A program made the translations under genes and the position numbers. From Streptomyces chattanoogensis (GTDB taxonomy: Bacteria > Actinomycetota > Actinomycetes > Streptomycetales > Streptomycetaceae): a DNA stretch of 64,000 bases. The stretch is from positions 62,001 to 126,000 of the forward strand of contig NZ_LGKG01000112.1 in the NCBI RefSeq assembly GCF_001294335.1. The letters are read 5' to 3'. The notes beneath the pieces are model-generated. The model did not search any database, had not been told where the DNA came from, and saw only the letters and a program-made list of their open reading frames with translations. Shown one piece after another: positions 1 through 7,125 of this stretch (within the stretch, counting starts at the first letter, position 1; every line of letters begins with the position of its first letter).

Positions 1-2078
1 AGCGCCGGCAGGAGGTGGCCGGCGCGGGACAGACTGCACACGCCGTAGGAGGGGTCGTAGATCGCGTACAGGCAGGTGGCGCCCGCGATCACGGCCTCCT
101 GGTTCGCCGCGAGCGCCTCCTGGTCGATGCGGTTGACCAGCTCGTCCAGGTGGCTGAGGAGCTCGTGGGGAGGCAGGTCGAGGGTGGAGAAGTTCTGCAC
201 CGCGGTGCGCAGGCGGCCCATCGTGGCGGCGGCGTGCAGACCGTGCCCGACCACGTCGCCGATCACCAGGGCGACCCGGGCGCCGGGCAGCGGGATGACA
301 TCGAACCAGTCGCCGCCCACCCCGGTCTGCGCGGGCAGATAGCGGTGGGCGATGTCGAGGGCGTTCTGTTCGGGCAGGCCGCGGGGCAGCAGGCTGTGCT
401 GCAGGGTGACGGCCATGGCGTGCTCACGGGTGAAACGGCGCGCGTTGTCGATGCAGACGGCCGCGCGGGCCGCCATCTCCTCGGCGAGCGAGAGGTCGCC
501 CTCCTCGAAGCGGGGCCGGTCCTTGGTGCGCCAGAAGTTGGCGACGCCCAGGAGGACGCCGCGCGCCTGGAGGGGAACGGTGATGAGCGACCGGCACCCG
601 TGGTTCACGACCATCCGGACGCGTTCGTCCTGGGCCCGCCAGTCGTCGGCGGCCCGCAGATCGCTGACCAGCACGGACTGGCCGGTGACAAAGCCCCTGG
701 CCATCGGGGTGACCGCGGGGTAGCGGTGGAGCTCGCCCGCCGGGTGCAGGGGGTGGTCGTCGCTGATACCGGCGAGCGCCACCCGGCGCAGTTCCGGCGC
801 CTCGCGGTACGACCCCGCCGGCGGCTCCTCACCGCTCAGCACGGGCTCGGCGAGGTCGACGGTGACATAGTCGGCGAACCACGTCGCGGCGACCTGGGTC
901 AGCTCCTCGGCGGTGCGCTGCACATCGAGGGTGGTGCCGATGGTCATGCTGGCGTCGTACAGCAGCCGCAGCCGGCTCTGGGCGGACTCGGCCTTCCCCG
1001 CGAGGGCGAGCAGCTCGGTGGAATCCCGCAGGGTGGCCACGCTCCCGGGCGGGCCGCCGCTGCGGTCCGTGGGCCGGTTGTTCACCGCCAGCAGCCGGTC
1101 CCCCACGGGGAGCACCTCGTCGGTGGCGACGCGCCCGGAGCCCAGCAGCTCGACCGTGCGGGGACCGAGTCCGAGGTCGTCGACGCGGCGTCCCTCCACG
1201 TCCGTCGGCAGGGCGAGGAGCTGGCGCGCCTCGTCGTTCGCCAGCACGACGCGCCGGTCCGCGTCGACGATGACCACGCCCTCGCGCACCGCATGCAGCA
1301 CCGCATCGTGGTGCTCGTACATGCGGGTCATCTCCGCCGGGCCGAGCCCGTGGGTCTGGCGGCGCAGCCGAGTGCTCGCCAGCGCCGAGCCGACCGTGGC
1401 CAGGGCGAGGGCGGCGGCCCCGGCGCCGAGCACGACCGGCAGCTGCCGGTCGATCGCGCTGCTGACGCGGCGGACCTTCAGGCCGGCCGACACCATGCCC
1501 ACGACCTTGCCCTTCGCATCCATGACCGGGACGACGGCCTGCACCTCGCGGCCGAGCGGGCCGGTGACGCTCTCGAGGGTGGTGCGGCCGGCCAGCGAGG
1601 GCTTGATGGTGCCGACGAAATGCTTCCCGATCTCTTCGGGCTTGGGGTGGGTGAAGCGGATGCCGTCGCGGTTCATGACGACGATGAAGTCGACTCCGCC
1701 CTTCTTGCGGGCGTCCTCGGTCAGCGGCTGGAGCACCTTGCTGGGGTGCGCGCCGCGCATGACGCCGACCAGGCCGGGGCTGTGCGCAAAGGCCTCGGCC
1801 GCGGCCAGCGAACGGTCGCGCGCGCCCTGGAACCTGTCGGTCCGGGACTGGAGCAGCAGCGTGACCACCGCGGCCACGACCAGCAGCAGCACGACCAGGA
1901 TCTGCAGGGCGAACATCTGACCGGCGACGCTGCGGACGCCCGGCAGCACACGCAGACGCCCCGCTGATGGCCGCGGCGGGCTGTCACGCCGCTCCCGCCG
2001 GTTGCCGCGGCCCGGGCGCCGACCGGTGAACCAGCGCCCCGAAGACGGCCACGGAAAGCGGCCGGAATTTCGGGCCAT
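1..2078 (-). CDS. SpoIIE-family protein phosphatase with sensor, PAS and GAF domains (3' end outside window)
   Basis: Reading from position 2078 leftward, an N-terminal membrane helix (around FALQILVVLLLVVAAVV) is followed by an extracytoplasmic Cache-like sensor with GVDFIVVMNRDGIRFTHP. Then come a second hydrophobic segment, a PAS domain (EGVVIVDADRRVVLANDEA), a GAF domain and the start of a PP2C/SpoIIE phosphatase domain with GGDWFDVIPLPG and VIGDVVGHG. Proteins of this kind dephosphorylate anti-anti-sigma factors in response to a signal. The frame runs off the left edge, so any C-terminal kinase-like domain cannot be seen. The start is uncertain. ATG at 2078 is the furthest upstream in frame and has only a weak ribosome site. 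A GTG near 1944 or the ATG before FALQ is also possible. Domain calls follow from family knowledge; the membrane anchor and phosphatase motifs are visible directly. Confidence 0.85.
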   Translation of the reverse strand, partial: MARNSGRFPWPSSGRWFTGRRPGRGNRRERRDSPPRPSAGRLRVLPGVRSVAGQMFALQILVVLLLVVAAVVTLLLQSRTDRFQGARDRSLAAAEAFAHSPGLVGVMRGAHPSKVLQPLTEDARKKGGVDFIVVMNRDGIRFTHPKPEEIGKHFVGTIKPSLAGRTTLESVTGPLGREVQAVVPVMDAKGKVVGMVSAGLKVRRVSSAIDRQLPVVLGAGAAALALATVGSALASTRLRRQTHGLGPAEMTRMYEHHDAVLHAVREGVVIVDADRRVVLANDEARQLLALPTDVEGRRVDDLGLGPRTVELLGSGRVATDEVLPVGDRLLAVNNRPTDRSGGPPGSVATLRDSTELLALAGKAESAQSRLRLLYDASMTIGTTLDVQRTAEELTQVAATWFADYVTVDLAEPVLSGEEPPAGSYREAPELRRVALAGISDDHPLHPAGELHRYPAVTPMARGFVTGQSVLVSDLRAADDWRAQDERVRMVVNHGCRSLITVPLQARGVLLGVANFWRTKDRPRFEEGDLSLAEEMAARAAVCIDNARRFTREHAMAVTLQHSLLPRGLPEQNALDIAHRYLPAQTGVGGDWFDVIPLPGARVALVIGDVVGHGLHAAATMGRLRTAVQNFSTLDLPPHELLSHLDELVNRIDQEALAANQEAVIAGATCLYAIYDPSYGVCSLSRAGHLLPA

Positions 2079-2114
2079 GCCTCATATGTACCTTGTGCCG
2101 GATACATCCGATAC

Positions 2115-2468
2115 TCACCACGCCGAGGTATCGCATGCATGTACGACACGTCCTCGGCACGGGCCGGCCGGCGGCCTGCCCCGGTGACGGCCGCGCCCCG
2201 GACCGAGACCGGGGCGCCGCCCTGCCGAGCCAGGCCCACAGACCCGCCAGGAAACAGCCTCCAGCTCGGATGCGTAGCGGATGACCAGATGCGCCGGGTC
2301 CACCGCGGCGCAGGCGACCGCCAGGCGGGGCGCGAGCTGCCGGGGGCCGTCCCGGGTCCGGCCGGACCACACCCGCAGGCCCGACGTCCCGAGCCCCGTG
2401 GGACCGCCCGGCGGGCGGCTGCCACCGCCCCGGCTCGCCGGTGCGGCGATACGAGACGGCAGGGACAC
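2115..2468 (-). CDS. small ORF with cargo-like N-terminus, probably a truncated gene
   Basis: A strong ribosome site (AAGGAG, five bases before GTG at 2468) starts this frame just downstream of the encapsulin remnant, on the same strand. Codon third positions are strongly G/C for about the first 70 residues and then lose the bias, which suggests the coding signal breaks near 2260. Residues 1-35 are Gly/Pro/Arg-rich and contain GGPTGLGTSGLRVW. The cysteine desulfurase next door has SPTGLSAPGG in its disordered N-terminus, and from memory other family 2 encapsulin cargo (2-methylisoborneol synthase) carries a GPTG-x-GT motif. No enzyme domain is recognisable after it. My inference is a decayed cargo gene. 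An unrelated small lineage-specific protein is the alternative. Confidence 0.4.
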   Translation of the reverse strand: MSLPSRIAAPASRGGGSRPPGGPTGLGTSGLRVWSGRTRDGPRQLAPRLAVACAAVDPAHLVIRYASELEAVSWRVCGPGSAGRRPGLGPGRGRHRGRPPAGPCRGRVVHACDTSAW

Positions 2469-2488
2469 GGAATCTCCTTCGTTCGTGA

Positions 2489-2590
2489 TCACCCGCCGGC
2501 AGCGGGAGACTGCCGCGGCCCCGCACCCGGGCGGGTGACCTCGACGTTCTCCAGGACGCCGAGCGCGTCGGGGACGAGGAAGCAGGGCCG
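2489..2590 (-). pseudogene. remnant of the C-terminus of a second family 2 encapsulin
   Basis: In the minus-strand frame stopping at 2489 the peptide FLVPDALGVLENVEVTRP appears, followed by a short Gly/Pro tail. It aligns with the C-terminus of the intact encapsulin (LVEDAMAVLQNVEVSNYHDY), sharing LV-x-DA-x-x-VL-x-NVEV. Upstream in this frame there is no shell-like sequence, so only about 20 residues of the fold survive. Family 2 shells with a cyclic-nucleotide-type insert often occur as two neighbouring copies in Streptomyces, which fits a lost second shell gene. The match is short and was made by eye. Confidence 0.5.
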
Positions 2591-2650
2591 ACGGGAGTCG
2601 CCCGCACCACCGGCCGTTCCCCCGCGCGATTCCCCACGCCCGTTCAGGAC

Positions 2651-2687
2651 GAGTGCGCGTCCTCCACCAGGGGAAGGACGCGCACTC
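2651..2687 (-). terminator. hairpin downstream of the cysteine desulfurase gene
   Basis: A perfect 13-base inverted repeat (GAGTGCGCGTCCT and its complement AGGACGCGCACTC) is separated by 11 bases. It lies 19 bases past the stop of the cysteine desulfurase gene and is a likely factor-independent terminator for the shell-cargo operon. Confidence 0.7.
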
Positions 2688-2705
2688 TTTGCCGTTCCGC
2701 CGGCA

Positions 2706-4100
2706 TCAGGCGGCCTGCTGCAACCGCTGCAGCGACGCCACCAGCTGGTCCACCTCCTGCGATGTGTTGTAGAGCGCGAGCGAGGCGCGCGCCGCGCTCT
2801 CCAGTCCGTAGTGGGCCAGGGCCGGCTGGGCACAGTGGTGGCCCGCGCGGACGGCGATACCGTCGCGGTCCAGCCAGTCGGCGATCTCCGCCGGGTCGTG
2901 CCCGGCCAGGGTGAAGGTGAGTACGGCGATCCGGTCGGGTGCGGAACCGAGCACCTCGAGCCCCGGGACCGTGGCCAGGGCCTGCTGTGCGTAGGCCATC
3001 AGCGAGGTCTCGTACGCGGCGATGGCGTCCCGGTCGAAGGACGTCAGCCAGTTCAGGGCGGCCAGCATGCCGACCACCCCGGAGATGTGCCCGGTGCCGG
3101 CCTCCATGAGGTGCGGCACGGGGGCGAAGGTGGTACGGCCGAAGTCCACCGACTCGATCATGTTGCCGCCGCCCTGCCACGGCGCCATGCCCGCCAGGAC
3201 CTCCGGCTTCACGTACAGGGCGCCGATGCCCGTGGGGGCGAACAGCTTGTGACCGGAGAACGCGTAGAAGTCGGCGTCCAGGTCCTGCACGTCCACGGGG
3301 AAGTGCGCCACCGCCTGCGCCCCGTCGACCAGCACCTTCGCCCCGTAGCGGTGCGCGAGTGCGGTCATCTCCTTCACCGGCGGGACCGTGCCGAGCACAT
3401 TCGACGCCTGGCTGACCGCGACCAGCTGGGTCCGCATGGAGAGCAGATCGGCGTAGGCGTCGAGGTCGATCCGGCCGTCCGGCTCCAGCGGTACGGGTAC
3501 CACCCGGGCCCGGGTCTCCTTGGCGATCAGCTGCCAGGGGACGATGTTGGAGTGGTGCTCCAGCACCGGCACCAGGATGTCGTCACCGGGGCCGAGGTTG
3601 GCCCGCCCCCAGGTCTGCGCGACGAGGTTGACCGCCTCGGTGGTGCCGCGGACGAAGACGATGTTTTCCGGGGACGGCGCCCCCAGAAACCGGGCGACCG
3701 CCGCCCTGCCCCCTTCGTACGCCTCGGTGGCCTCCCGGGCCATGGTGTGCGCACCGCGGTGGATGTTGGAGTTGGCCGCGCCGTAGAAGCCGGCCACCGC
3801 CTCGATCACCTGACGGGGCTTCTGGGTCGTGGCCCCGTTGTCGAGCCACACCAGCGGATGCCCGTTCACGGTGCGGTGCAGGATCGGGAAGTCCCCGCGT
3901 ACCAACTCCGGTGAGAACGCGGCGGGCCGGCCGGCCGTGGCCTGAGGGAGCGGCGGTGCGGCGGTCGCGGCCGGCAGGACCGCCGCTTCCGCCGGCAGGG
4001 CCGTGGCGGTCGGCACGGCGCCGCTCATCGGCACCGCGCCGCCCGGCGCGCTCAGCCCCGTCGGGGACTGCAGGCCCCCCATCACGTCAGGAGTAGTCAT
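2706..4100 (-). CDS. SufS-like cysteine desulfurase, probable encapsulin cargo
   Basis: A 464-residue PLP enzyme that removes sulfur from cysteine as an enzyme-bound persulfide, giving alanine. Visible motifs: His pair in EHHSN (182-183), VDGAQA (aspartate 259), PLP lysine 285 in FSGHK and the persulfide cysteine 423 in RAGHHCAQP, typical of group II (SufS/CsdA) enzymes. Usual SufS proteins are about 410 residues. Here residues 1-62 are an extra Pro/Ala/Gly-rich, apparently disordered stretch with SPTGLSAPGG, as found in cargo of family 2 encapsulins. The ATG lies inside the end of the shell gene (14-base overlap), so translation is probably coupled. No sufBCD or other Fe-S assembly genes are nearby, which argues for a compartment-specific role such as sulfur storage or a specialised sulfur supply. 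Packaging is inferred, not shown. Confidence 0.92.
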   Translation of the reverse strand: MTTPDVMGGLQSPTGLSAPGGAVPMSGAVPTATALPAEAAVLPAATAAPPLPQATAGRPAAFSPELVRGDFPILHRTVNGHPLVWLDNGATTQKPRQVIEAVAGFYGAANSNIHRGAHTMAREATEAYEGGRAAVARFLGAPSPENIVFVRGTTEAVNLVAQTWGRANLGPGDDILVPVLEHHSNIVPWQLIAKETRARVVPVPLEPDGRIDLDAYADLLSMRTQLVAVSQASNVLGTVPPVKEMTALAHRYGAKVLVDGAQAVAHFPVDVQDLDADFYAFSGHKLFAPTGIGALYVKPEVLAGMAPWQGGGNMIESVDFGRTTFAPVPHLMEAGTGHISGVVGMLAALNWLTSFDRDAIAAYETSLMAYAQQALATVPGLEVLGSAPDRIAVLTFTLAGHDPAEIADWLDRDGIAVRAGHHCAQPALAHYGLESAARASLALYNTSQEVDQLVASLQRLQQAA

Positions 4101-5469
4101 GGTAGTTGGACACCTCGACGTTCTGGAGCACGGCCATCGCGTCCTCCACCAGCACCGCGGCGTTGAAGTACGCCGTCATCAGGTACGACGTGATGCCCTT
4201 CTGGTCGACGCCCATGTTCCGCATCGACAGCCCGGGTTCGACCTCGTCGTTGACCTTCGCGGGACGCAGACCCACCACGCCCTGCTCCGCCTCGCCCACG
4301 CGCATCAGCAGGATCTCGGTGGTGCCGACGCCGGCGCCTCCGGAGAACCGCACCTTGTCCGAGGGCAGCAGCGGCACTCCGCGCCAGCTCAGCAGCGGGC
4401 TGCCGAACCGGGTGTCGATCACCGGGGGCACACCCCGGCGGGTACATTCCCGGCCGAACGCGGCGATGGCCCGGGGGTGCGCGAGGAAGTAGCCGGGGTG
4501 CTTCCAGACCCGGGACAGCAGCTCGTCGAGGTCGTCGGGGGTCGGCGAGCCGGTGCGCGCCTGTACCCGCTGGCCCGGCGCGACGTTGTGGAAGAGGCCG
4601 AATTCCGGGTGGTTGAGCAGCGAGGCCTCCTGGCGCTCGCGCAGCGCGTGGACGGTGAGGTTGGACTGGGCGCGGGTCTGGTCGATGGGCCCGTTGTAGA
4701 GGTCGGAGACCCGGGTGTGCACGCGCAGCACGGTCTGGGCGAGGGTCATGTGGTACTCGCGGGGCGTGTCCTCGTAGTCGACGAAGGTCCCGGGAAGGTC
4801 GGGTTCGCCGTCGTGGCCGGCCTTGAGGTCGACCGGCACCTCGGTGCCCGGCATCACCCCGTCCGCGGCGAGGTAGGCGTCCAGCGCGCCGCGGACGGCC
4901 GCGTCGCGGTCACACAGTCCGGCGAGCACGCTGCGTTCGACGCACAGCGCGGAGCCGGGGGTGAGCGCCTTGACCCGGTACGGCATGGGCTCGGCGCGGG
5001 TCCAGGCGTCGAGGTCGAAGAACTGGCCGTCGCCGATCACCTCGAGGACCGCGTCCTCGCCGTAGCGGCCGCTGACCCGCTTCTCGGCGCGGCCCTGGAC
5101 GAGGACCCACAGCGTGTCGTGCGCATCGCCGTCCTGGGCCAGCATCTGTCCGGACTCGAAGGTGACCTCGGTGAAGGCCGCGGCGAGTTCGGCGAGCAGT
5201 GCGTCGTCGGCCTCCCGCAGATACGGAAGTTCGCGCAGGTCGCCCGGGATGATGCGCGGCGATCCGTTGTCGGTGTGGGTGCTGATGCGGTCGTCGCCGA
5301 GGACGTAGGTGCGGCGGCGGTTGACGCGGAAGACGCCGGATTCGACGTCCACCCAGGGCAGCGCACGCAGCAGATAGCGCGGGGTGATGCCGCGCATCTG
5401 GGGGCTGGTCTTGGTGGTGGTCGCAAGCTGCCGTGCGGCATCCGGGCCGAGACTCATGCGGTCGTTCAC
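4087..5469 (-). CDS. family 2 encapsulin shell protein with inserted cNMP-binding-type domain (2B type)
   Basis: A 460-residue HK97-fold nanocompartment shell protein. The N-terminal arm has the family 2 signature ATTTKTSPQMRGITPRYLL (residues 17-35) and WVDVESGVFRVNRR. A Crp-like cyclic-nucleotide-binding domain is inserted at about residues 82-185. The HK97 P- and A-domain sequence follows, ending at NVEVSNYHDYS. The start is GTG at 5469 because AGGAGG sits five bases upstream; the frame extends further without a better site. Within the insert the usual phosphate-binding cassette (FGE with a later Arg) is not conserved: the sequence is GDGQFFDLDAW, so ligand binding is doubtful. Streptomyces relatives include EshA of S. 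griseus. The gene overlaps the downstream cysteine desulfurase, its probable cargo. Confidence 0.93.
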   Translation of the reverse strand: MNDRMSLGPDAARQLATTTKTSPQMRGITPRYLLRALPWVDVESGVFRVNRRRTYVLGDDRISTHTDNGSPRIIPGDLRELPYLREADDALLAELAAAFTEVTFESGQMLAQDGDAHDTLWVLVQGRAEKRVSGRYGEDAVLEVIGDGQFFDLDAWTRAEPMPYRVKALTPGSALCVERSVLAGLCDRDAAVRGALDAYLAADGVMPGTEVPVDLKAGHDGEPDLPGTFVDYEDTPREYHMTLAQTVLRVHTRVSDLYNGPIDQTRAQSNLTVHALRERQEASLLNHPEFGLFHNVAPGQRVQARTGSPTPDDLDELLSRVWKHPGYFLAHPRAIAAFGRECTRRGVPPVIDTRFGSPLLSWRGVPLLPSDKVRFSGGAGVGTTEILLMRVGEAEQGVVGLRPAKVNDEVEPGLSMRNMGVDQKGITSYLMTAYFNAAVLVEDAMAVLQNVEVSNYHDYS

Positions 5470-5940
5470 GGGATCCTCCTGGGGCAGGAAGCGGATGAAA
5501 CAGGCATGCCGAGCGGCCGGCGCAACGGCCGATCGCTGGGGATGCAGGGACGGTCCCGATCGTGTGGCGGGACGCTGCGACCTGCAACGGCCCGTCGGCC
5601 GAAGGGCGTCCGGAAACGATCCCCGCACCGAATCGCCGATTCCGCATATGCGTGCGACTACTGTGCGTGGCAAGCCCGCCACCACATGTGGAGCAACCGG
5701 AATCCCCGTTCCGCGGCCCCCTCGAAGCACCCGCCCGCAGCCCACAAGAGACCTGATTTACCCTCATAAGGCCGCTTTGATATGCGAAAAGAGGGGCTTA
5801 TGACCCCGCCGCGTGCTCCGTGACGCCCCCTGCGCGCCCCTCCCTGGAAGGCGGTCGCCACGGCCAAGGCCGAGGTGCGGCGGCAGGGTGGCCCCCGGCG
5901 CCGCACCTCGGCCTTGGCGGTTACCCGGTCCGACGCACCG
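5470..5940. other. promoter-bearing intergenic region upstream of the encapsulin operon
   Basis: About 470 bases with no convincing gene; the open frames here are extensions or shadows without GC3 bias. The part nearest the shell gene must hold its promoter, and an A/T-richer patch around 5755-5800 is the best candidate. The other side carries the acyltransferase terminator hairpin. Confidence 0.5.
5863..5918 (-). terminator. 20-base perfect inverted repeat after the acyltransferase gene
   Basis: The left arm 5863-5882 (GCCAAGGCCGAGGTGCGGCG) is exactly complementary to 5899-5918, with a 16-base loop. It lies 22 bases beyond the acyltransferase stop and insulates that operon from the encapsulin operon further left on the same strand. 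Confidence 0.8.
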
Positions 5941-7125
5941 TCACCGCGCCGGTTCCGGATAGAACTCCCGCGGCCGCCCGCGGCTGTCCTTGAGGCGGCC
6001 CAGCAGACTGGACGGGTACTCGATGAGCCAGTAGCTGGCGGTGGCCGCGGGTACCGCCGCCACGAACACGATCAGCAGGGCGAGCGGGAAACCCGCCTGG
6101 CCGGTGGGCAGGAGCCCCGCGTTGTGCAGCTGGAGCATCACCGGCTCGTGCCAGATGAACATGCTGTAGCTGACCAGCCCGACGGCGGTCAGCCAGCGTG
6201 ACGTCAACAAGCCCTGCCAGAAGCTCTGTTGACGGACATGGAGGGTGCTGAAGATCAGCATCACCCACAGGGCCGACGCGATCGGGTGGTAGAAGGTGAA
6301 GGTGAAGTTCTCCGGGCCGGAGTGCAGGGAGAGCGCGAACAGCCCGGCCAGCGCGAGCCCGGCCAGCGGCAGCGCGGTACGCGGGCCGAGCCGCCCCCGC
6401 TCACCGAGTGCGGCCGTCGCCACGGCCAGTCCCATCCCCGCCGCGAAGCCGCCGAACCGGGCCTGCGGGCCGAAGTACACCACCCAGTCCGTGTGCGGCA
6501 CCCCGACCACGTAGTGCGCCACGGCGATCCACACGAGCGGCACGACGAACAGGACCGCACACCCCGCCGCGCACACCGCCACCCGGCTGCGCCGCTGCCG
6601 CAGCAGCCGGCAGACACGTACCGCGAGCGGCCCCAGCGCCACCAGTACGAGGTAGAACAGCACCTCCAGCGACAGCGACCACGTAGGACCGAGGGTGTAG
6701 AAGATCCGCTGCTGGTCGAAGACGTGGGTGAAGGTGAGATGTTCCACCAGGTCCCGCCAGTTGCCCGGCAGGGTGGGGTTGCGCGTCGCCCACACGACCA
6801 GGACCGCCAGGACGTACAGCGGCAGGATCCGGATCGCACGCCGGAAGAGGAACAGCCGGGCGGGCTTCGTCGAGCGCCCGTCGATGGCGGCCCGCGCGTA
6901 CGACAGCGTCAGCAGATACGCGGACAGCACGAAGAACAGGTCGATGACCTCCAGGGAGAGGACGCCGTTCAGTACCGGGTTGCCGACCGGTGGATGGCTG
7001 CCCTGGGCGTCGTAGCGGAAGTACTGCTGCCAGACGTGGAAGGCGACGGTGCTCAGCGCGGCGAGCCCGCGGAAGCCGTCGATGACGCCGGCCCGGCTGC
7101 CGGCCGGTGCGGCTCCGGTGCTCAT
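5941..7125 (-). CDS. acyltransferase family 3 membrane protein
   Basis: A 394-residue multi-pass protein of the acyltransferase-3 (OafA/NodX) family, which O-acylates surface sugars or other envelope molecules. Visible features: GFRGLAALSTVAFHVW with the conserved N-terminal histidine, the EVIDLFFVLSAYLL segment, an FRRAIRILPLYVL loop, GPTWSLSLEVLFYL and about ten hydrophobic helices. The ATG at 7125 overlaps the stop of the upstream glycosyltransferase in an ATGA junction, so the two are surely co-translated. The pair probably builds and acylates one extracellular polysaccharide. The substrate is unknown. Confidence 0.88.
   Translation of the reverse strand: MSTGAAPAGSRAGVIDGFRGLAALSTVAFHVWQQYFRYDAQGSHPPVGNPVLNGVLSLEVIDLFFVLSAYLLTLSYARAAIDGRSTKPARLFLFRRAIRILPLYVLAVLVVWATRNPTLPGNWRDLVEHLTFTHVFDQQRIFYTLGPTWSLSLEVLFYLVLVALGPLAVRVCRLLRQRRSRVAVCAAGCAVLFVVPLVWIAVAHYVVGVPHTDWVVYFGPQARFGGFAAGMGLAVATAALGERGRLGPRTALPLAGLALAGLFALSLHSGPENFTFTFYHPIASALWVMLIFSTLHVRQQSFWQGLLTSRWLTAVGLVSYSMFIWHEPVMLQLHNAGLLPTGQAGFPLALLIVFVAAVPAATASYWLIEYPSSLLGRLKDSRGRPREFYPEPAR

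Noticed and set aside
15..1967. 650-codon plus-strand open frame
   Set aside because: It is antisense to the phosphatase, whose frame shows real domains; the plus frame is Gly/Arg/Ala-rich with no family features, a normal artefact of high GC.
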